Of a stretch of 20,203 bases of DNA, positions 8,767 through 17,200 are shown piece by piece. Within the stretch, counting starts at the first letter, position 1; the number at the start of each line of letters is the position of its first letter. A model generated the notes under the pieces. It was not told the DNA's origin. It ran no database searches and saw only the letters and a program-made list of their open reading frames with translations. Source of the stretch: Bacteroidales bacterium H10 (GTDB taxonomy: Bacteria; Bacteroidota; Bacteroidia; Bacteroidales; Muribaculaceae); assembly GCA_001701295.1 (NCBI GenBank), contig DAAV01000048.1, positions 1 through 20,203 on the forward strand, read 5' to 3'. The position numbers and the translations under genes are program-made.

Positions 8767-8798
8767 CAAAGATAACTAATTTCCCTTTACCGAACAAA
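8767..8798 (-). promoter_or_regulatory. Bacteroides-type promoter of the abiE operon
   Basis: On the minus strand, TTTG (8798-8795) is followed after 20 nt by TATCTTTG (8774-8767). This matches the Bacteroides -33 TTTG and -7 TAnnTTTG consensus with correct spacing. Transcription would start near 8758-8762, about 55 nt before the abiEi ATG. Confidence 0.75.
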
Positions 8799-9726
8799 TT
8801 ATTAGTGAAAATCAGATTAGATTTTTCTACATATCCTCGTCAATATAACGGTAGCAAGCGTCGAGTTTGCATCCTTATTTGTGTCCGTTAGACTAATAAA
8901 ACTACTTTTGACAATGGTTATTAAATTTTTGTCCGATATATTCAGTCACATCGTTGTTGTTGCTGGACCGGAGAATTGCCATAAGGTCGGACACAATGGA
9001 TACGATATAAACACTGAAAAACGAATCTTTCAATGCCCTTTTCTATTGGTATTTCAGTTGGTATTTGAGTTGGTATCCATTTATATATTCCAACGGCCTT
9101 TTCTATTGTCAATTCACATTTTCGCGGTTTTTAGGCGTTACGGAGACCTCTAATCATGATAACCGTGCGGCAATCGCCTTTTTGATTTGATCGGAAAGCT
9201 TTCCTCCCTCAGTCCGCTATTTCAATGTCGAACATTGACACGCTTTTGCTGCCGGTATCCGTGTCCTCTTTTGATTACTGGTCTGGTTGTGCTTCGCCAT
9301 TGAGTACGGTCGATTGATTTTCTCTTTGCACCATTGAAGTTGGAGGACTGATTGCGCTCTCATGACGGCATGGTCAGGCAGCTTATATAAAGAGGCTGGC
9401 TCTCTGATGCTGTATCGGCGTATCCGAGACTGTCTGCGGACCAGAGAGCAGGTATCCCGATTTCCTTCCATGTCCAATTTTCCGGGCGAAGCAAGAGCCA
9501 ATCATTTTACTGCGCAAAGGTTGTATGCTGCGACATCTTGAAGATGTCCCGTGGACGCTTCCGCAAGGTCGCTCTGCCAATGAACGTGTGAAAAATCTTC
9601 CTTTCCATAGGTTCGTGCCTCTCTTATGGCAAGAGTATTGTTACACACAACCCCCGGCTGCCACTGAAGCCGCACACCCTGAAATGCACATAAAATTAAT
9701 TTACTCACTTCTAAAAATTTTCAGAC
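8799..9726. other. Long stretch without a supported gene, upstream of ssb1
   Basis: About 930 bp. ORFs here have atypical composition, no family resemblance and non-ATG starts or overlaps. Visible structure: a 12-bp tandem repeat (TTGGTATTTSAG, 9046-9078), and an 18-bp direct repeat ending CTTTTCTATTG (9031-9048 and 9091-9108, 16 of 18 identical). There is also a stem GCTCTCTG/CAGAGAGC (9399-9406 with 9442-9449) and a near-perfect palindrome GACATCTT-G-AAGATGTC (9532-9548). The ssb1 leader does not clearly match the repeated leader family found upstream of later genes. Confidence 0.5.
9046..9078. repeat. 12-bp tandem repeat, 2.75 copies
   Basis: Units TTGGTATTTCAG, TTGGTATTTGAG and a partial TTGGTATCC at 9046-9057, 9058-9069 and 9070-9078. 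Flanked by the 18-bp direct repeat at 9031-9048 and 9091-9108. Function unknown. Confidence 0.75.
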
Positions 9727-10119
9727 ATGAAGAAAATCAGCAACACCTTCGAACTCTCCGGCTTCATCGCAAACGACGCCCAGATCCGCAACTTCGACAC
9801 CGCATCGGTAGCCCGCTTCGCCATATCGGTAAGCCGCGCCGAAAAGAACCAGGCCGGTGAGACCGCCTACAAGTCAGCCCTCATCAACATCGAGGCATGG
9901 CGCAAGAACGAGAACCTCGACTCCTTCGACCGCCTCAAGAAAGGCGAGCACATCACCGTAACCGGCTACTTCAAGCCCGAGGAATGGACGGGTACCGACG
10001 GCAAGAAAAACCAGCGTGTCGTTCTCGTGGCAATGAAGTTCCACCGTACTCCCGAAATGGAGGAACAGCCTGAGACTTCCGCCAAGAAATCATCCAGGAA
10101 GTCGAAGAAAGCCGCCTGA
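9727..10119 (+). CDS. ssb: Single-stranded DNA-binding protein (copy 1)
   Basis: A 130-aa OB-fold SSB. N-terminal strands are ISNTFELSGFIAND and the ARFAISVSR core; W58 (INIEAWRK) and the GYFKPEEW segment (80-87) are typical of Bacteroidetes mobile-element SSBs. The OB fold spans about residues 5-108. The C-terminus is short, serine/lysine-rich (KKSSRKSKKAA) and lacks the acidic DDDIPF-type tip used to recruit replication partners. It probably coats single-stranded DNA during transfer or replication of the element. It lies alone between the non-genic region and a strong terminator. Confidence 0.88.
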   Translation: MKKISNTFELSGFIANDAQIRNFDTASVARFAISVSRAEKNQAGETAYKSALINIEAWRKNENLDSFDRLKKGEHITVTGYFKPEEWTGTDGKKNQRVVLVAMKFHRTPEMEEQPETSAKKSSRKSKKAA

Positions 10120-10142
10120 TACGGTTCTCCCTCATAAGATTT

Positions 10143-10167
10143 GCGGTCTCCGGACCGCTTTTCTTTT
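10143..10167 (+). terminator. Rho-independent terminator of ssb1
   Basis: Stem GCGGTC/GACCGC (10143-10148 with 10153-10158), loop TCCG, followed by TTTTCTTTT. Begins 24 nt after the ssb1 stop. Confidence 0.88.
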
Positions 10168-10240
10168 GCTCAGTCCGACCCGGTTATATCATTCTCTGAC
10201 CTTTATAAGCCATTGCATGAATCCATCCGTAAGGAGTCGC

Positions 10241-10415
10241 GTGATTTTATGTCGGCAAAGTTAAGGACACCTACGGATATGTCAAGGCCCGACGGCACCG
10301 TGCCACGGCATCACCCGTGCTGCTGTGGCAGCCTTGTCTTAATCCTTTCAGGTATCCTTCCTGAAGCCTGTAAAATTTCACGGCAACCCTCCCGGAAATG
10401 AATTAAAAATGAGGG
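10241..10415 (+). ncRNA. Structured leader, copy A (upstream of orf 10444)
   Basis: Member of a five-copy leader family in this window. Conserved 5' block CGGCAAAGTTAAGG, then outer helix GGAT/ATCC (10275-10278 with 10342-10345) and inner helix CAAGGC/GCCTTG (10283-10288 with 10331-10336). The apical hairpin is TGCCACGGCA/TGCTGTGGCA (10301-10310 with 10321-10330, one G-U). A final helix CCCTC/GAGGG (10387-10391 with 10411-10415) lies 28 nt before the ATG. Nearly identical to copy B in the core. Function unknown; likely a cis-acting RNA controlling the gene downstream. Confidence 0.75.
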
Positions 10416-10443
10416 AAATAACAACTTAAAAAACAATGTTATA

Positions 10444-10713
10444 ATGACAACAACCGAAATCACCTATCGTGATGAGACCTACACCTGCCGTGTGCTTTCA
10501 AGCAATGACGGAGAGCCGCTGATTATCGCCGGTCTTAAACTGCTTGACGCACTTATGCCGTATCCGATGACCGACAACTGCAACGGTTTTGCCGACAAAG
10601 AGGCGGAGAAAATTGATGAAGAGATTTTCTTTTATACCAATGAATGTGATTTGAAACTGGATGATAAAAACCTTACTGAACTGATGAGGGCAAGCAATCC
10701 TGACTGGTTTTGA
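10444..10713 (+). CDS. Small acidic protein of unknown function
   Basis: 89 aa, starting at an ATG after structured leader A. The sequence is acidic (many D and E in the C-terminal half: ADKEAEKIDEEIFFY, then KLDDKNL). It has no membrane segment and no motif I recognise. It is followed after 18 nt by the gene at 10732, and the two probably share a transcript ending at the hairpin 11041-11082. Coding character is supported by a leader of the same family as ssb2, darB2 and parB. Confidence 0.7.
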   Translation: MTTTEITYRDETYTCRVLSSNDGEPLIIAGLKLLDALMPYPMTDNCNGFADKEAEKIDEEIFFYTNECDLKLDDKNLTELMRASNPDWF

Positions 10714-10731
10714 CAACTAAAAGAAATAGAT

Positions 10732-11028
10732 ATGACACGCAGAGAAGAAATAGAAGCCGCCGCTAAAGATATATTCAAGGACAGTGAATATCCTGTCCCC
10801 AATATAAGCTGCTTCATAAGAGGTGCTGAGTGGGCCGACAGGAACCCCTCTCCTGAATGGCATAAATTCACGGATTCCGACTGCAAACCGGAAAAAGAAC
10901 AGGTAATAATCCTTGCAATAATCAACATTGAGTTAAAGATTGTTTCTTATCAATTAATCCGCTACGACCCGATGATTCATTATTCTGGCAATGATAATGT
11001 CCGTTGGTTGGCGGTGCCGGAGTTATAA
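10732..11028 (+). CDS. Small unknown protein, resembling phage/plasmid DUF551-like proteins
   Basis: 98 aa. An N-terminal helix with the segment FIRGAEWADRNP (residues 28-39) is followed by WHKFTDSDCKP and a strand-rich VIILAI stretch, ending VRWLAVPEL. The GAEWAD.NP helix followed by a W...P...VI pattern is common in small mobile-element proteins of the DUF551 type, whose function is unknown. The resemblance is loose. Second gene of the 10444 operon. Confidence 0.65.
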   Translation: MTRREEIEAAAKDIFKDSEYPVPNISCFIRGAEWADRNPSPEWHKFTDSDCKPEKEQVIILAIINIELKIVSYQLIRYDPMIHYSGNDNVRWLAVPEL

Positions 11029-11040
11029 ATCAAGTATTAG

Positions 11041-11082
11041 ATGGCATGGCGGCGTGCATACTGCCATGCCATTTTAGTCTTT
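11041..11082 (+). terminator. Rho-independent terminator of the 10444-11028 operon
   Basis: Perfect 10-bp stem ATGGCATGGC/GCCATGCCAT (11041-11050 with 11063-11072) with a 12-nt loop, followed by TTTAGTCTTT. Confidence 0.82.
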
Positions 11083-11182
11083 ATGCCGCTTACCTCTTAT
11101 AGTGTCCATGCCCCAGTACCCTTTATATCATTTTAAGGACCTCTTTACAGCTTCGCCCCAACCACGGCATACACGCGGATTA

Positions 11183-11244
11183 CTTTGGGCGAGAGTCTTT
11201 CACGGCAATGCTGTATTGCCAAGAAAGACACTCGCCTGACAAAG
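11183..11244 (+). ncRNA. Long multi-segment hairpin, copy 1 of a repeated structured element (upstream of ssb2)
   Basis: Nested helices: CTTTG/CAAAG (11183-11187 with 11240-11244), GGCGAG/CTCGCC (11188-11193 with 11231-11236), GTCTTTC/GAAAGAC (11195-11201 with 11223-11229), and GGCAAT/ATTGCC (11204-11209 with 11215-11220) with loop GCTGT. The same layout recurs at 19403-19465 with compensatory changes. It lies within the 710-bp non-coding stretch 11029-11739, about 260 nt upstream of leader copy B. Confidence 0.65.
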
Positions 11245-11506
11245 CGGACGGCTGAAGAATGTCGCTCAGACTCGCTTGCAGGAAAGCATCGGTTACGTTG
11301 CTCTCCACTTATGCTTATCCTTACAAGTTCCCTTGCTCGACACTCTTCCTGACAGCCATCCTATAATCCGCACTGATATGCCTTCCCTCCCTTCCTTACT
11401 TTTTTATTCATAGTCAGCCTATTCTATACTGGGTTAGGTTTTCCATTATAATAACCGAGCTTTTTTAGATCGGAGTTTTATCAAGTGCCATCCGAAAGGG
11501 AGCCGT

Positions 11507-11684
11507 CGATTTTTATGTCGGCGAAGTTAAGGCCGCTTGTGGATATTCCAAGGCCCGGCGGCACGTGCCACGGCATCACCTGTGCTGCTGTGGCAGCCTT
11601 GTCTCAATCCACCGTTTCACGACCTTTGTGATTTGCCGAAAAAATTGATTCGGCCCCTTACGGAAACGGACTTTGAAGAAAGGG
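11507..11684 (+). ncRNA. Structured leader, copy B (upstream of ssb2)
   Basis: Conserved block CGGCGAAGTTAAGG (11519-11532), then outer helix GGAT/ATCC (11541-11544 with 11607-11610) and inner helix CAAGGC/GCCTTG (11549-11554 with 11596-11601). The apical hairpin is TGCCACGGCA/TGCTGTGGCA (11566-11575 with 11586-11595). A further hairpin GCCGAA/TTCGGC lies near 11635-11654, and a last helix CCCTT/AAGGG pairs 11655-11659 with 11680-11684. The ssb2 ATG is 55 nt further on. Confidence 0.78.
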
Positions 11685-11739
11685 AAAGAATCAATCGCTT
11701 CACAGAAAACATAACATTAATTTTTTAGCATCAACGAAA

Positions 11740-12150
11740 ATGGAAGCTAACAACACCAACGCCAACAATGGCAAGAAGAACATCATTAACTCAACCGTAG
11801 TCAGCGGCTTCGTAGCCACCGAACCGAAAATCACCACCTGCACCGAGGCAAGCGTTATCCGCTTCGCTCTCGCAGTCAGCAACCGAGTTACCAACAAGGC
11901 GACAGGAGAGGTTACACGCCAGTCCTCACTTATCACAGTCGAAAAGTGGGCCAAGAATACCAACCTCTCATCATTCGACGCTATCAGAAAGGGCATCCTC
12001 GTTGAAGTCAAAGGGTACCTCAAACCTAACGAATGGAAAAACGCCGAGGGCGAAAGCCGACACCGTATCGTTCTCGCTGCAAGAAGCGTGAAGCCTATTG
12101 CGAAGCCGGCATCAATGATGGAACCGCAACCTGAAGCAATCGCTTCCTAA
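11740..12150 (+). CDS. ssb: Single-stranded DNA-binding protein (copy 2)
   Basis: A 136-aa OB-fold SSB, paralogous to the protein at 9727 but clearly divergent. Shared landmarks are STVVSGFVATEPK, VIRFALAVSNR, W70 (TVEKW), GYLKPNEW (92-99) and HRIVLAA. An Asn-rich N-terminal extension of about 15 residues precedes the fold. The C-terminus ends PQPEAIAS, again without an acidic DDDIPF tip. Expression probably depends on structured leader B upstream. Together with the first SSB it would serve ssDNA stages of element transfer or replication. Confidence 0.87.
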   Translation: MEANNTNANNGKKNIINSTVVSGFVATEPKITTCTEASVIRFALAVSNRVTNKATGEVTRQSSLITVEKWAKNTNLSSFDAIRKGILVEVKGYLKPNEWKNAEGESRHRIVLAARSVKPIAKPASMMEPQPEAIAS

Positions 12151-12167
12151 TCCGAAGTCTCACAATG

Positions 12168-12194
12168 CCCGAGGCTCACCCTCCGGGCCTCGGG
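12168..12194 (+). terminator. GC-rich hairpin after ssb2
   Basis: Stem CCCGAGGC/GCCTCGGG (12168-12175 with 12187-12194), 11-nt loop. No T-tract follows and the next small ORF starts 16 nt later, so it may only attenuate transcription or stabilise the ssb2 mRNA. Confidence 0.45.
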
Positions 12195-12210
12195 GAAACA
12201 TTAAAGCGAC

Positions 12211-12381
12211 ATGGAAGATTTTGAGGACAGTGTAATCGGATGCTTCTGCACTCTGCTTGACAGTTGGCGAGACCATGATTGCGGAGAAATCGTTGAGGAC
12301 TCCGGTAACCAATATGTAGTGCGACTGACATCAGGACAACAAATTACCCTGAGCCATGATGATGTGGTAATCTGCGATTAA
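12211..12381 (+). CDS. Very small protein of unknown function (56 aa)
   Basis: ATG at 12211, TAA at 12379-12381. The protein is acidic, with four Cys/His-type positions (CFC, HDC) in the first half and a strand pattern NQYVVRLTSGQQITL in the second. It resembles the short beta-rich acidic proteins found among mobile-element genes, but I do not recognise the family. It is supported as a gene by its ATG start, its position between ssb2 and a strong terminator 13 nt after its stop, and codon use similar to its neighbours. Confidence 0.6.
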   Translation: MEDFEDSVIGCFCTLLDSWRDHDCGEIVEDSGNQYVVRLTSGQQITLSHDDVVICD

Positions 12382-12394
12382 CTAAAACTATAAT

Positions 12395-12432
12395 CGACAA
12401 TCCGACCTTACTGCGCCGGATTGTCGGTTTTA
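12395..12432 (+). terminator. Rho-independent terminator of the ssb2 operon
   Basis: Perfect 10-bp stem CGACAATCCG/CGGATTGTCG (12395-12404 with 12417-12426), 12-nt loop, followed by GTTTTAA. Confidence 0.83.
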
Positions 12433-12556
12433 ACGTAGCAAGGTTCCTTTTATACTTTCTGCTTCCCCCTTTTTAATGATGTAAGTGCCGCGCTTTTGTA
12501 ATAAAACGACGGAAGGTCTTTTGTATAATTTTTCCGATGGCCCCGGAGGGCTGCCG

Positions 12557-12715
12557 GTGATTCTGCGGCAAAGTTGGAGGCCGGGGCAAATGTCAAATCG
12601 AGGCCGGCGGTCACGGCTTCGCTGTGAATTTGCCTCATTGCCCCTTGCGCCTCCCCTGTAATGCCTGAAATCTTAAGACAGCCCTCCGGGGGACCAAATG
12701 GATCTAACGTGAGGG
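12557..12715 (+). ncRNA. Structured leader, copy D (upstream of orf 12733)
   Basis: A divergent member with the same fold. Block GCGGCAAAGTT, outer helix GGGGCAA/TTGCCCC (12583-12589 with 12638-12644), inner helix CAAAT/ATTTG (12594-12598 with 12628-12632). The apical hairpin is TCACGGC/GCTGTGA (12611-12617 with 12621-12627) closed by a TTC loop. The last helix CCCTC/GAGGG pairs 12682-12686 with 12711-12715, 17 nt before the ATG. The helices differ in sequence from copies A-C but pairing is kept. The remainder of 12433-12556 is non-coding. Confidence 0.65.
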
Positions 12716-12732
12716 ATAAAAAATAACATTAT

Positions 12733-13161
12733 ATGAAAGTGATATGTACTCAATGGGGAGGAATAAACGTAGCGTGTGAAGCTATGATTAATCCCAATGA
12801 CAAGAAATTCCGTAATTATACGGATGAAGCGTTTCTTTACGGATGGTGTGAGGACTGCGGTAACGGAGTTGTCCTCTCCGATGTCGATGAAGTGAAAACG
12901 GACATAGATAACCTCTATGCTGATTTTCGTGCCGAACATGATACAGAACCTCTTTATGCTCAATGTGAAATCGTGTGGAAAAAGGACGATGATTATTATG
13001 CTTCCCCAAAATCGGCGACCATAAAACTATCTTCCGATATTGACGATGCCACCGGTGAAAAAATATTCTTCTATTGCAACGGCATAGAGGCACTCAAATC
13101 ACTCGCTGAATTTGGCACAGAGGATTTTGTCATTACAGACTGCTTCAACTTAACAAGATAA
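12733..13161 (+). CDS. Acidic protein of unknown function (142 aa)
   Basis: 142 aa with ATG start, preceded by structured leader D. Aromatic and acidic-rich. Two cysteine positions in a CEDCGNG motif (residues 39-45) could bind metal or be structural. The C-terminal part reads IFFYCNGIEALKSL then DFVITDC. No family recognised. A 29-nt gap separates it from the gene at 13191, so the two are probably co-transcribed. Proteins like this are common as unknown accessory genes near ssb and parB on Bacteroidales elements; that is a general impression, not a match. Confidence 0.7.
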   Translation: MKVICTQWGGINVACEAMINPNDKKFRNYTDEAFLYGWCEDCGNGVVLSDVDEVKTDIDNLYADFRAEHDTEPLYAQCEIVWKKDDDYYASPKSATIKLSSDIDDATGEKIFFYCNGIEALKSLAEFGTEDFVITDCFNLTR

Positions 13162-13190
13162 CTGAATTAATAACATTAAACATCAAAATC

Positions 13191-13673
13191 ATGCACTCTT
13201 CAGTTTATCAAATAACAACCGAAAAGATTATAGAAGGAGGATTTCTTGACGAAGACACCTTACATCAGGGAGACTGTTCGGGACTTGACTATTGTTCTAA
13301 TATTGACGATGAAGAACGCAAGGAGCGTATAGAAAACCTCGTAAACAATATACTGCCTGAAAGTATGTTCACTCTAATTGATGAAAATACAATCCGTTAC
13401 AACGGAGGTGTGGAAATCTGGCAGGAGGAATGGGTCAAACAAATAAAAGAAAAATGTGCGGTTGTAACTGCAAACAATATACAAGAATGGAGAACGCTTT
13501 ATTACCTTCAAGAAGCGATAGAAAATCCGCTTGATGTAGGGAGTAGATTCTATGGTGACAACTGCGGATATTCTTCCTTTTCGGAGAAATCGGGAGAATT
13601 CATGAAAAGTCTGAATGAACTTGAGGCAGGAACACTGCTTTATATAGGCGGTGTGGTTGACTATCATTATTAA
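13191..13673 (+). CDS. Acidic protein of unknown function (160 aa)
   Basis: 160 aa with ATG start. The N-terminal half is strongly acidic with helix-forming segments (DDEERKERIENL). A central helix follows (EWVKQIKEKC), then LYYLQEAIENP, and a glycine/serine-rich C-terminal part FYGDNCGYSSFSEKSG ending VVDYHY. No transmembrane segment, signal peptide or known motif. It is the second gene of the 12733 operon, ended by two hairpins (13708-13730 and 13741-13777). Confidence 0.7.
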   Translation: MHSSVYQITTEKIIEGGFLDEDTLHQGDCSGLDYCSNIDDEERKERIENLVNNILPESMFTLIDENTIRYNGGVEIWQEEWVKQIKEKCAVVTANNIQEWRTLYYLQEAIENPLDVGSRFYGDNCGYSSFSEKSGEFMKSLNELEAGTLLYIGGVVDYHY

Positions 13674-13707
13674 GCTATGAATCGGATAGTTTATCCGGCA
13701 TGACGGA

Positions 13708-13777
13708 CAGGCGGGGTTTTGCCCTGCCTGCCCCTTCAGTGGATATGGCACAAACATCTGAGACCATATCCTTTTTT
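13708..13777 (+). terminator. Double hairpin terminator of the 12733-13673 operon
   Basis: First stem pairs 13708-13716 with 13722-13730 (9 bp, one G-U, loop TTTTG). Second stem GGATATGG/CCATATCC pairs 13741-13748 with 13764-13771 and runs into TTTTTT (13772-13777), which is the stronger intrinsic terminator. The 13778-14013 stretch after it holds no gene I can support. Confidence 0.75.
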
Positions 13778-14013
13778 ACATCACTGAGTTCTCCTTTAGG
13801 CGATGTCGCTTCCCTCTTATATTTTCTCGTTTTTGTTCTTTTTTACATTCCTGCGTCGGCCCATGACAGGACTAACATTTATGTTCATAATTACTTGTCC
13901 CCCTTATAGTTTTTATCAATATCGGCAAGCCGCTACTCTTATAATTCTCCTTTTATAAAGCCGCATCCCATTTTTAGGAAAATCCTTTTCTGTCCGGAAC
14001 CGTCACTGCCGGT

Positions 14014-14196
14014 GGTTATCGGCGCGAAGTTCAGCATCCGGGCTTATCAGCCAAGGTTGCACGGAGTTTCTGCGAGATTTTACAGCCATACTGTAAAATC
14101 ATCTTGAAAACCTTGTCCCTAAAGCCTCTTGGATGCTCCTGTGTTGCGCAGATAATCACCTTGCGGACGGCACCTGAAGGAGCAGGAATGTGAGGG
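14014..14196 (+). ncRNA. Structured leader, copy E (upstream of darB2)
   Basis: The most divergent member, recognised by fold. Block CGGCGCGAAGTT (14020-14031), outer helix GCATCC/GGATGC (14034-14039 with 14131-14136), inner helix CAAGGTT/AACCTTG (14052-14058 with 14109-14115). The apical hairpin is a perfect 10-bp stem GATTTTACAG/CTGTAAAATC (14076-14085 with 14091-14100). GAGGGAAA (14192-14199) lies 17 nt before the ATG as in copy D, but its CCCTC partner is not evident. Confidence 0.6.
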
Positions 14197-14213
14197 AAAG
14201 AAAAATCAGATAT

Positions 14214-17200
14214 ATGGCATACAACAAACACAAATCATTTGAGGATAATGTCAAAGCGATAGAAACCGCACTGACCGTCCTCTCGCAGAAGCGAAAGGCT
14301 ACCGAGCCGGAGAAAGAAACCATGTCGCTATATTCAGGCTTCGGAGGTATCAAAGAGGTTCTGAACATCGGCACTGAAAAGCCAATCCCTCAAAGCATGG
14401 AGGAAACGGCAAACCGACTGTTGACAGTCCTCGGCAGCTTCCCAACCGACAAACCCCAATGGTGCGACACAACCATTGACAGCATCAAGACATCGGTACT
14501 GACAGCATTTTACACGCCTGCATTTATAATAAACGCAGTGACACGGCAGATACAGTCCACGTTCAAGACACACGGACTTACGATGCGCACATTCCTTGAA
14601 CCGAGCGCAGGCATCGGCGGCTTCCTGCCTGTCGCCATGAACGGCACAAAGTCATACGCTTTTGAAAAGGACACGCTGACAGGCATAATCCTCTCCCTGC
14701 TCAACGATGATACCGAAACCTATACGGCAGGTTTTGAGAGCATCGGGGAACAACGGCTTGAGCATACATCTTTTGACGTAATCGCCTCAAACATACCATT
14801 CGGCAATTTCCGTGTGTTCGATGCAGACCTGTGGAAGAAAGGCGGCATACATGAACAGTCCACCAAGACCATACACAACTACTTTTTCGTAAAGGCAATG
14901 GAACTGCTCAACGAGGGCGGACTGCTTGCTTTCGTTACATCGAGGGGCATAGCCGACACTCCCGGCAACAAGTTCGTGCGTGAATACCTTGTGAACAACG
15001 CCAACCTCATAAGCGCAGTCCGTCTCCCCGACAACATCTTCATGCAGACAGGCGGCATCGAGGTCGGGAGCGACCTGTTCATATTCCAAAAGGACACAGC
15101 AAAATCCGGCCCCACATCAAGGGAGGCGATGTTTCTCCAGACCTCAAAGGAAAAGCACGGCGAGGAAAATACGGAACCATCAAACCGTCTTTTCACCATG
15201 CCGAAAACAACACTGTCAACCGACAGCCGCATTGTGAAAAACCAATACGGCAAGCTGACACGCAGATATTCATGGTCGGGCGGCGAGGCTTCAATGGCTG
15301 ACTATCTCGCAGCCATACTGAAATACGATTTTGAACGCAATTACAGGCCGGGGCTTTTCTCCAATCCGGGAATTGGCAGACAGGCGCAGATGTCGCTTTT
15401 CGGAGATTTGGACATCGCGTCGGCAAAAGGACGGCGTGGCTATACCGGGGAAATGCCCGAATGGTTCAAAGAGGGCGCACTGGTAGTTTTCGAGGGTCAG
15501 GTGGGAACGCTTGAATACCGCAAGTCAACCCATTATGAAGATATTGCCGTCGATTTCGTGCCTGTTGACAACGGAAGCGTAAACATCGAGAGGGCAAACG
15601 ACTATATGCCGTTGAGGGGTGTCTATTTTGAACTTTCCAACAAGGAGAGGGAGGAAAAGACCGAGCAATCCGAATTAAGGGAGCGACTGAACAGCCTTTA
15701 TGACGCTTTCACCGCCAAATGGGGCTTCTTCCACGATAACGACAACAAGGAATTTATCGCTCTTGACAGCCTCGGGAACGAGGTGCTGACGCTTGAAATG
15801 GCTGTCGGCAGGGAGATTTACAAATCCGACATCATGCGTGAGCCGGTGGCTTTCAAAAAGACGGACACATCGGTGAGGCTTCTCCCCATGGAAGCACTCG
15901 CAAGTTCTCTGAACTATCACGGTCAGGTCAACATCGACTATATGTGCAAGACCGCAGCAATGACCGAGGACGAAATCACCGAAGCACTCAAGAAAGAGAT
16001 TTTCTACAACCCCGTTACAGACTGTTGGGAGCATAAAGGTCGCTTCATCGGCGGCGACATCGTTACCAAACTGCGTGATGTTTCCGAACTGCTTCCGTTC
16101 CTTGACGAGCGCAAGAGGTCTTTTGCCGAAATTTCCGCAAAGGCACTTTCCGATGCGTTGCCCGAACCTGTGCCGTATGAGGAACTTGACATAAACATGG
16201 GCGAAAGGTGGATTGACCCGAAACTATACGCCTCTTTTGCGTCATATCTTTTCGGGGTGGATGCCGAGCTGATGTACTTTGACATAAACGACACCTACCT
16301 GCTCCGGCTCACGGGATATTCAGCCGTCGCCTACAACACTTATTCCGTAAGGAACTGCAACGGCGAGGATATGTTTGTCTATGCGCTACAGGACACCGTA
16401 CCCGAATTTACAAAAGAGGTGTATATCAACGGCGAAAAGACCCGTGTAGCCGATGAAGATGCCATACAGGAGGCAGCCGCCAAGATACAGGAGATACGTT
16501 CCACGTTCCGTGACTGGCTCGACCGTCAGCCCCTGCCTGTCCGTGACCGGCTTGTAGCCGAATACAACAGCCGCTTCAACTGCTATGTGCGCCCGTCCTA
16601 CGACGGATCGGCTCAGACTTTTCCCGGCCTCACATTGGAACATTTTCCATACGACAGCCTATATCCATCCCAAAAGGATGCCGTGTGGATGATAAAGCAG
16701 AACGACGGAGGCATCTGCTGGCATGAGGTCGGTGCAGGAAAGACAATGATAATGTGCGTGGCGGCTTATGAAATGAAGCGTCTCGGTATTGTCAACAAGC
16801 CTATGATTATCGGGCTCAAGTCCAATGTGCATGAGATAGCCGACACTTTCCGCAAGGCATATCCCATGGCAAAGATACTCTATCCCGGACGCGAGGATTT
16901 CACGCCTGCAAACCGCAAGGAGATTTTCTCGCAGATAAAGAACAATAACTGGGATTGCGTGATACTGACCCACGACCAGTTTTCAAAGATACCCCAGTCG
17001 CAGGAAACTATGGCTGCAATCTTCCGGGAGGAACTTTCCGATGTCGAGCGTTGCCTTGAGGTTCTCGAGAACTCCACCATGCGCTACCGCAGCTCAAAGA
17101 TGCAGACGGGGCTTGAGAAACGGCAGGAGAACCTGACCGCCAAACTTGCGGAATTGCGTCACGACATAGACCAACGCAAGGACAACACGCTGGATTTCAA

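Noticed and set aside
8881..9153. 90-aa hydrophobic ORF with LVFQ/LVFE repeats
   Set aside because: It has a non-ATG start, and its repeats come from the 12-bp DNA tandem repeat. Amino-acid composition is unlike the neighbouring genes and no motif is seen.
9484..9600. Possible sixth copy of the structured leader upstream of ssb1 (GGGCGAAG followed by a 17-bp near-palindrome)
   Set aside because: The inner and outer helices could not be paired convincingly, and there is no GAGGGA element before the ssb1 start.
9525..9860. 111-aa ORF overlapping the start of ssb1 in another frame
   Set aside because: It overlaps a confidently assigned SSB by 134 bp, and the overlapping part reads as a shadow of the ssb frame.
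11537..11728. 63-aa ORF in front of ssb2
   Set aside because: It lies inside leader copy B, whose paired helices repeat elsewhere in non-coding positions; the frame is not kept in copies A or C.
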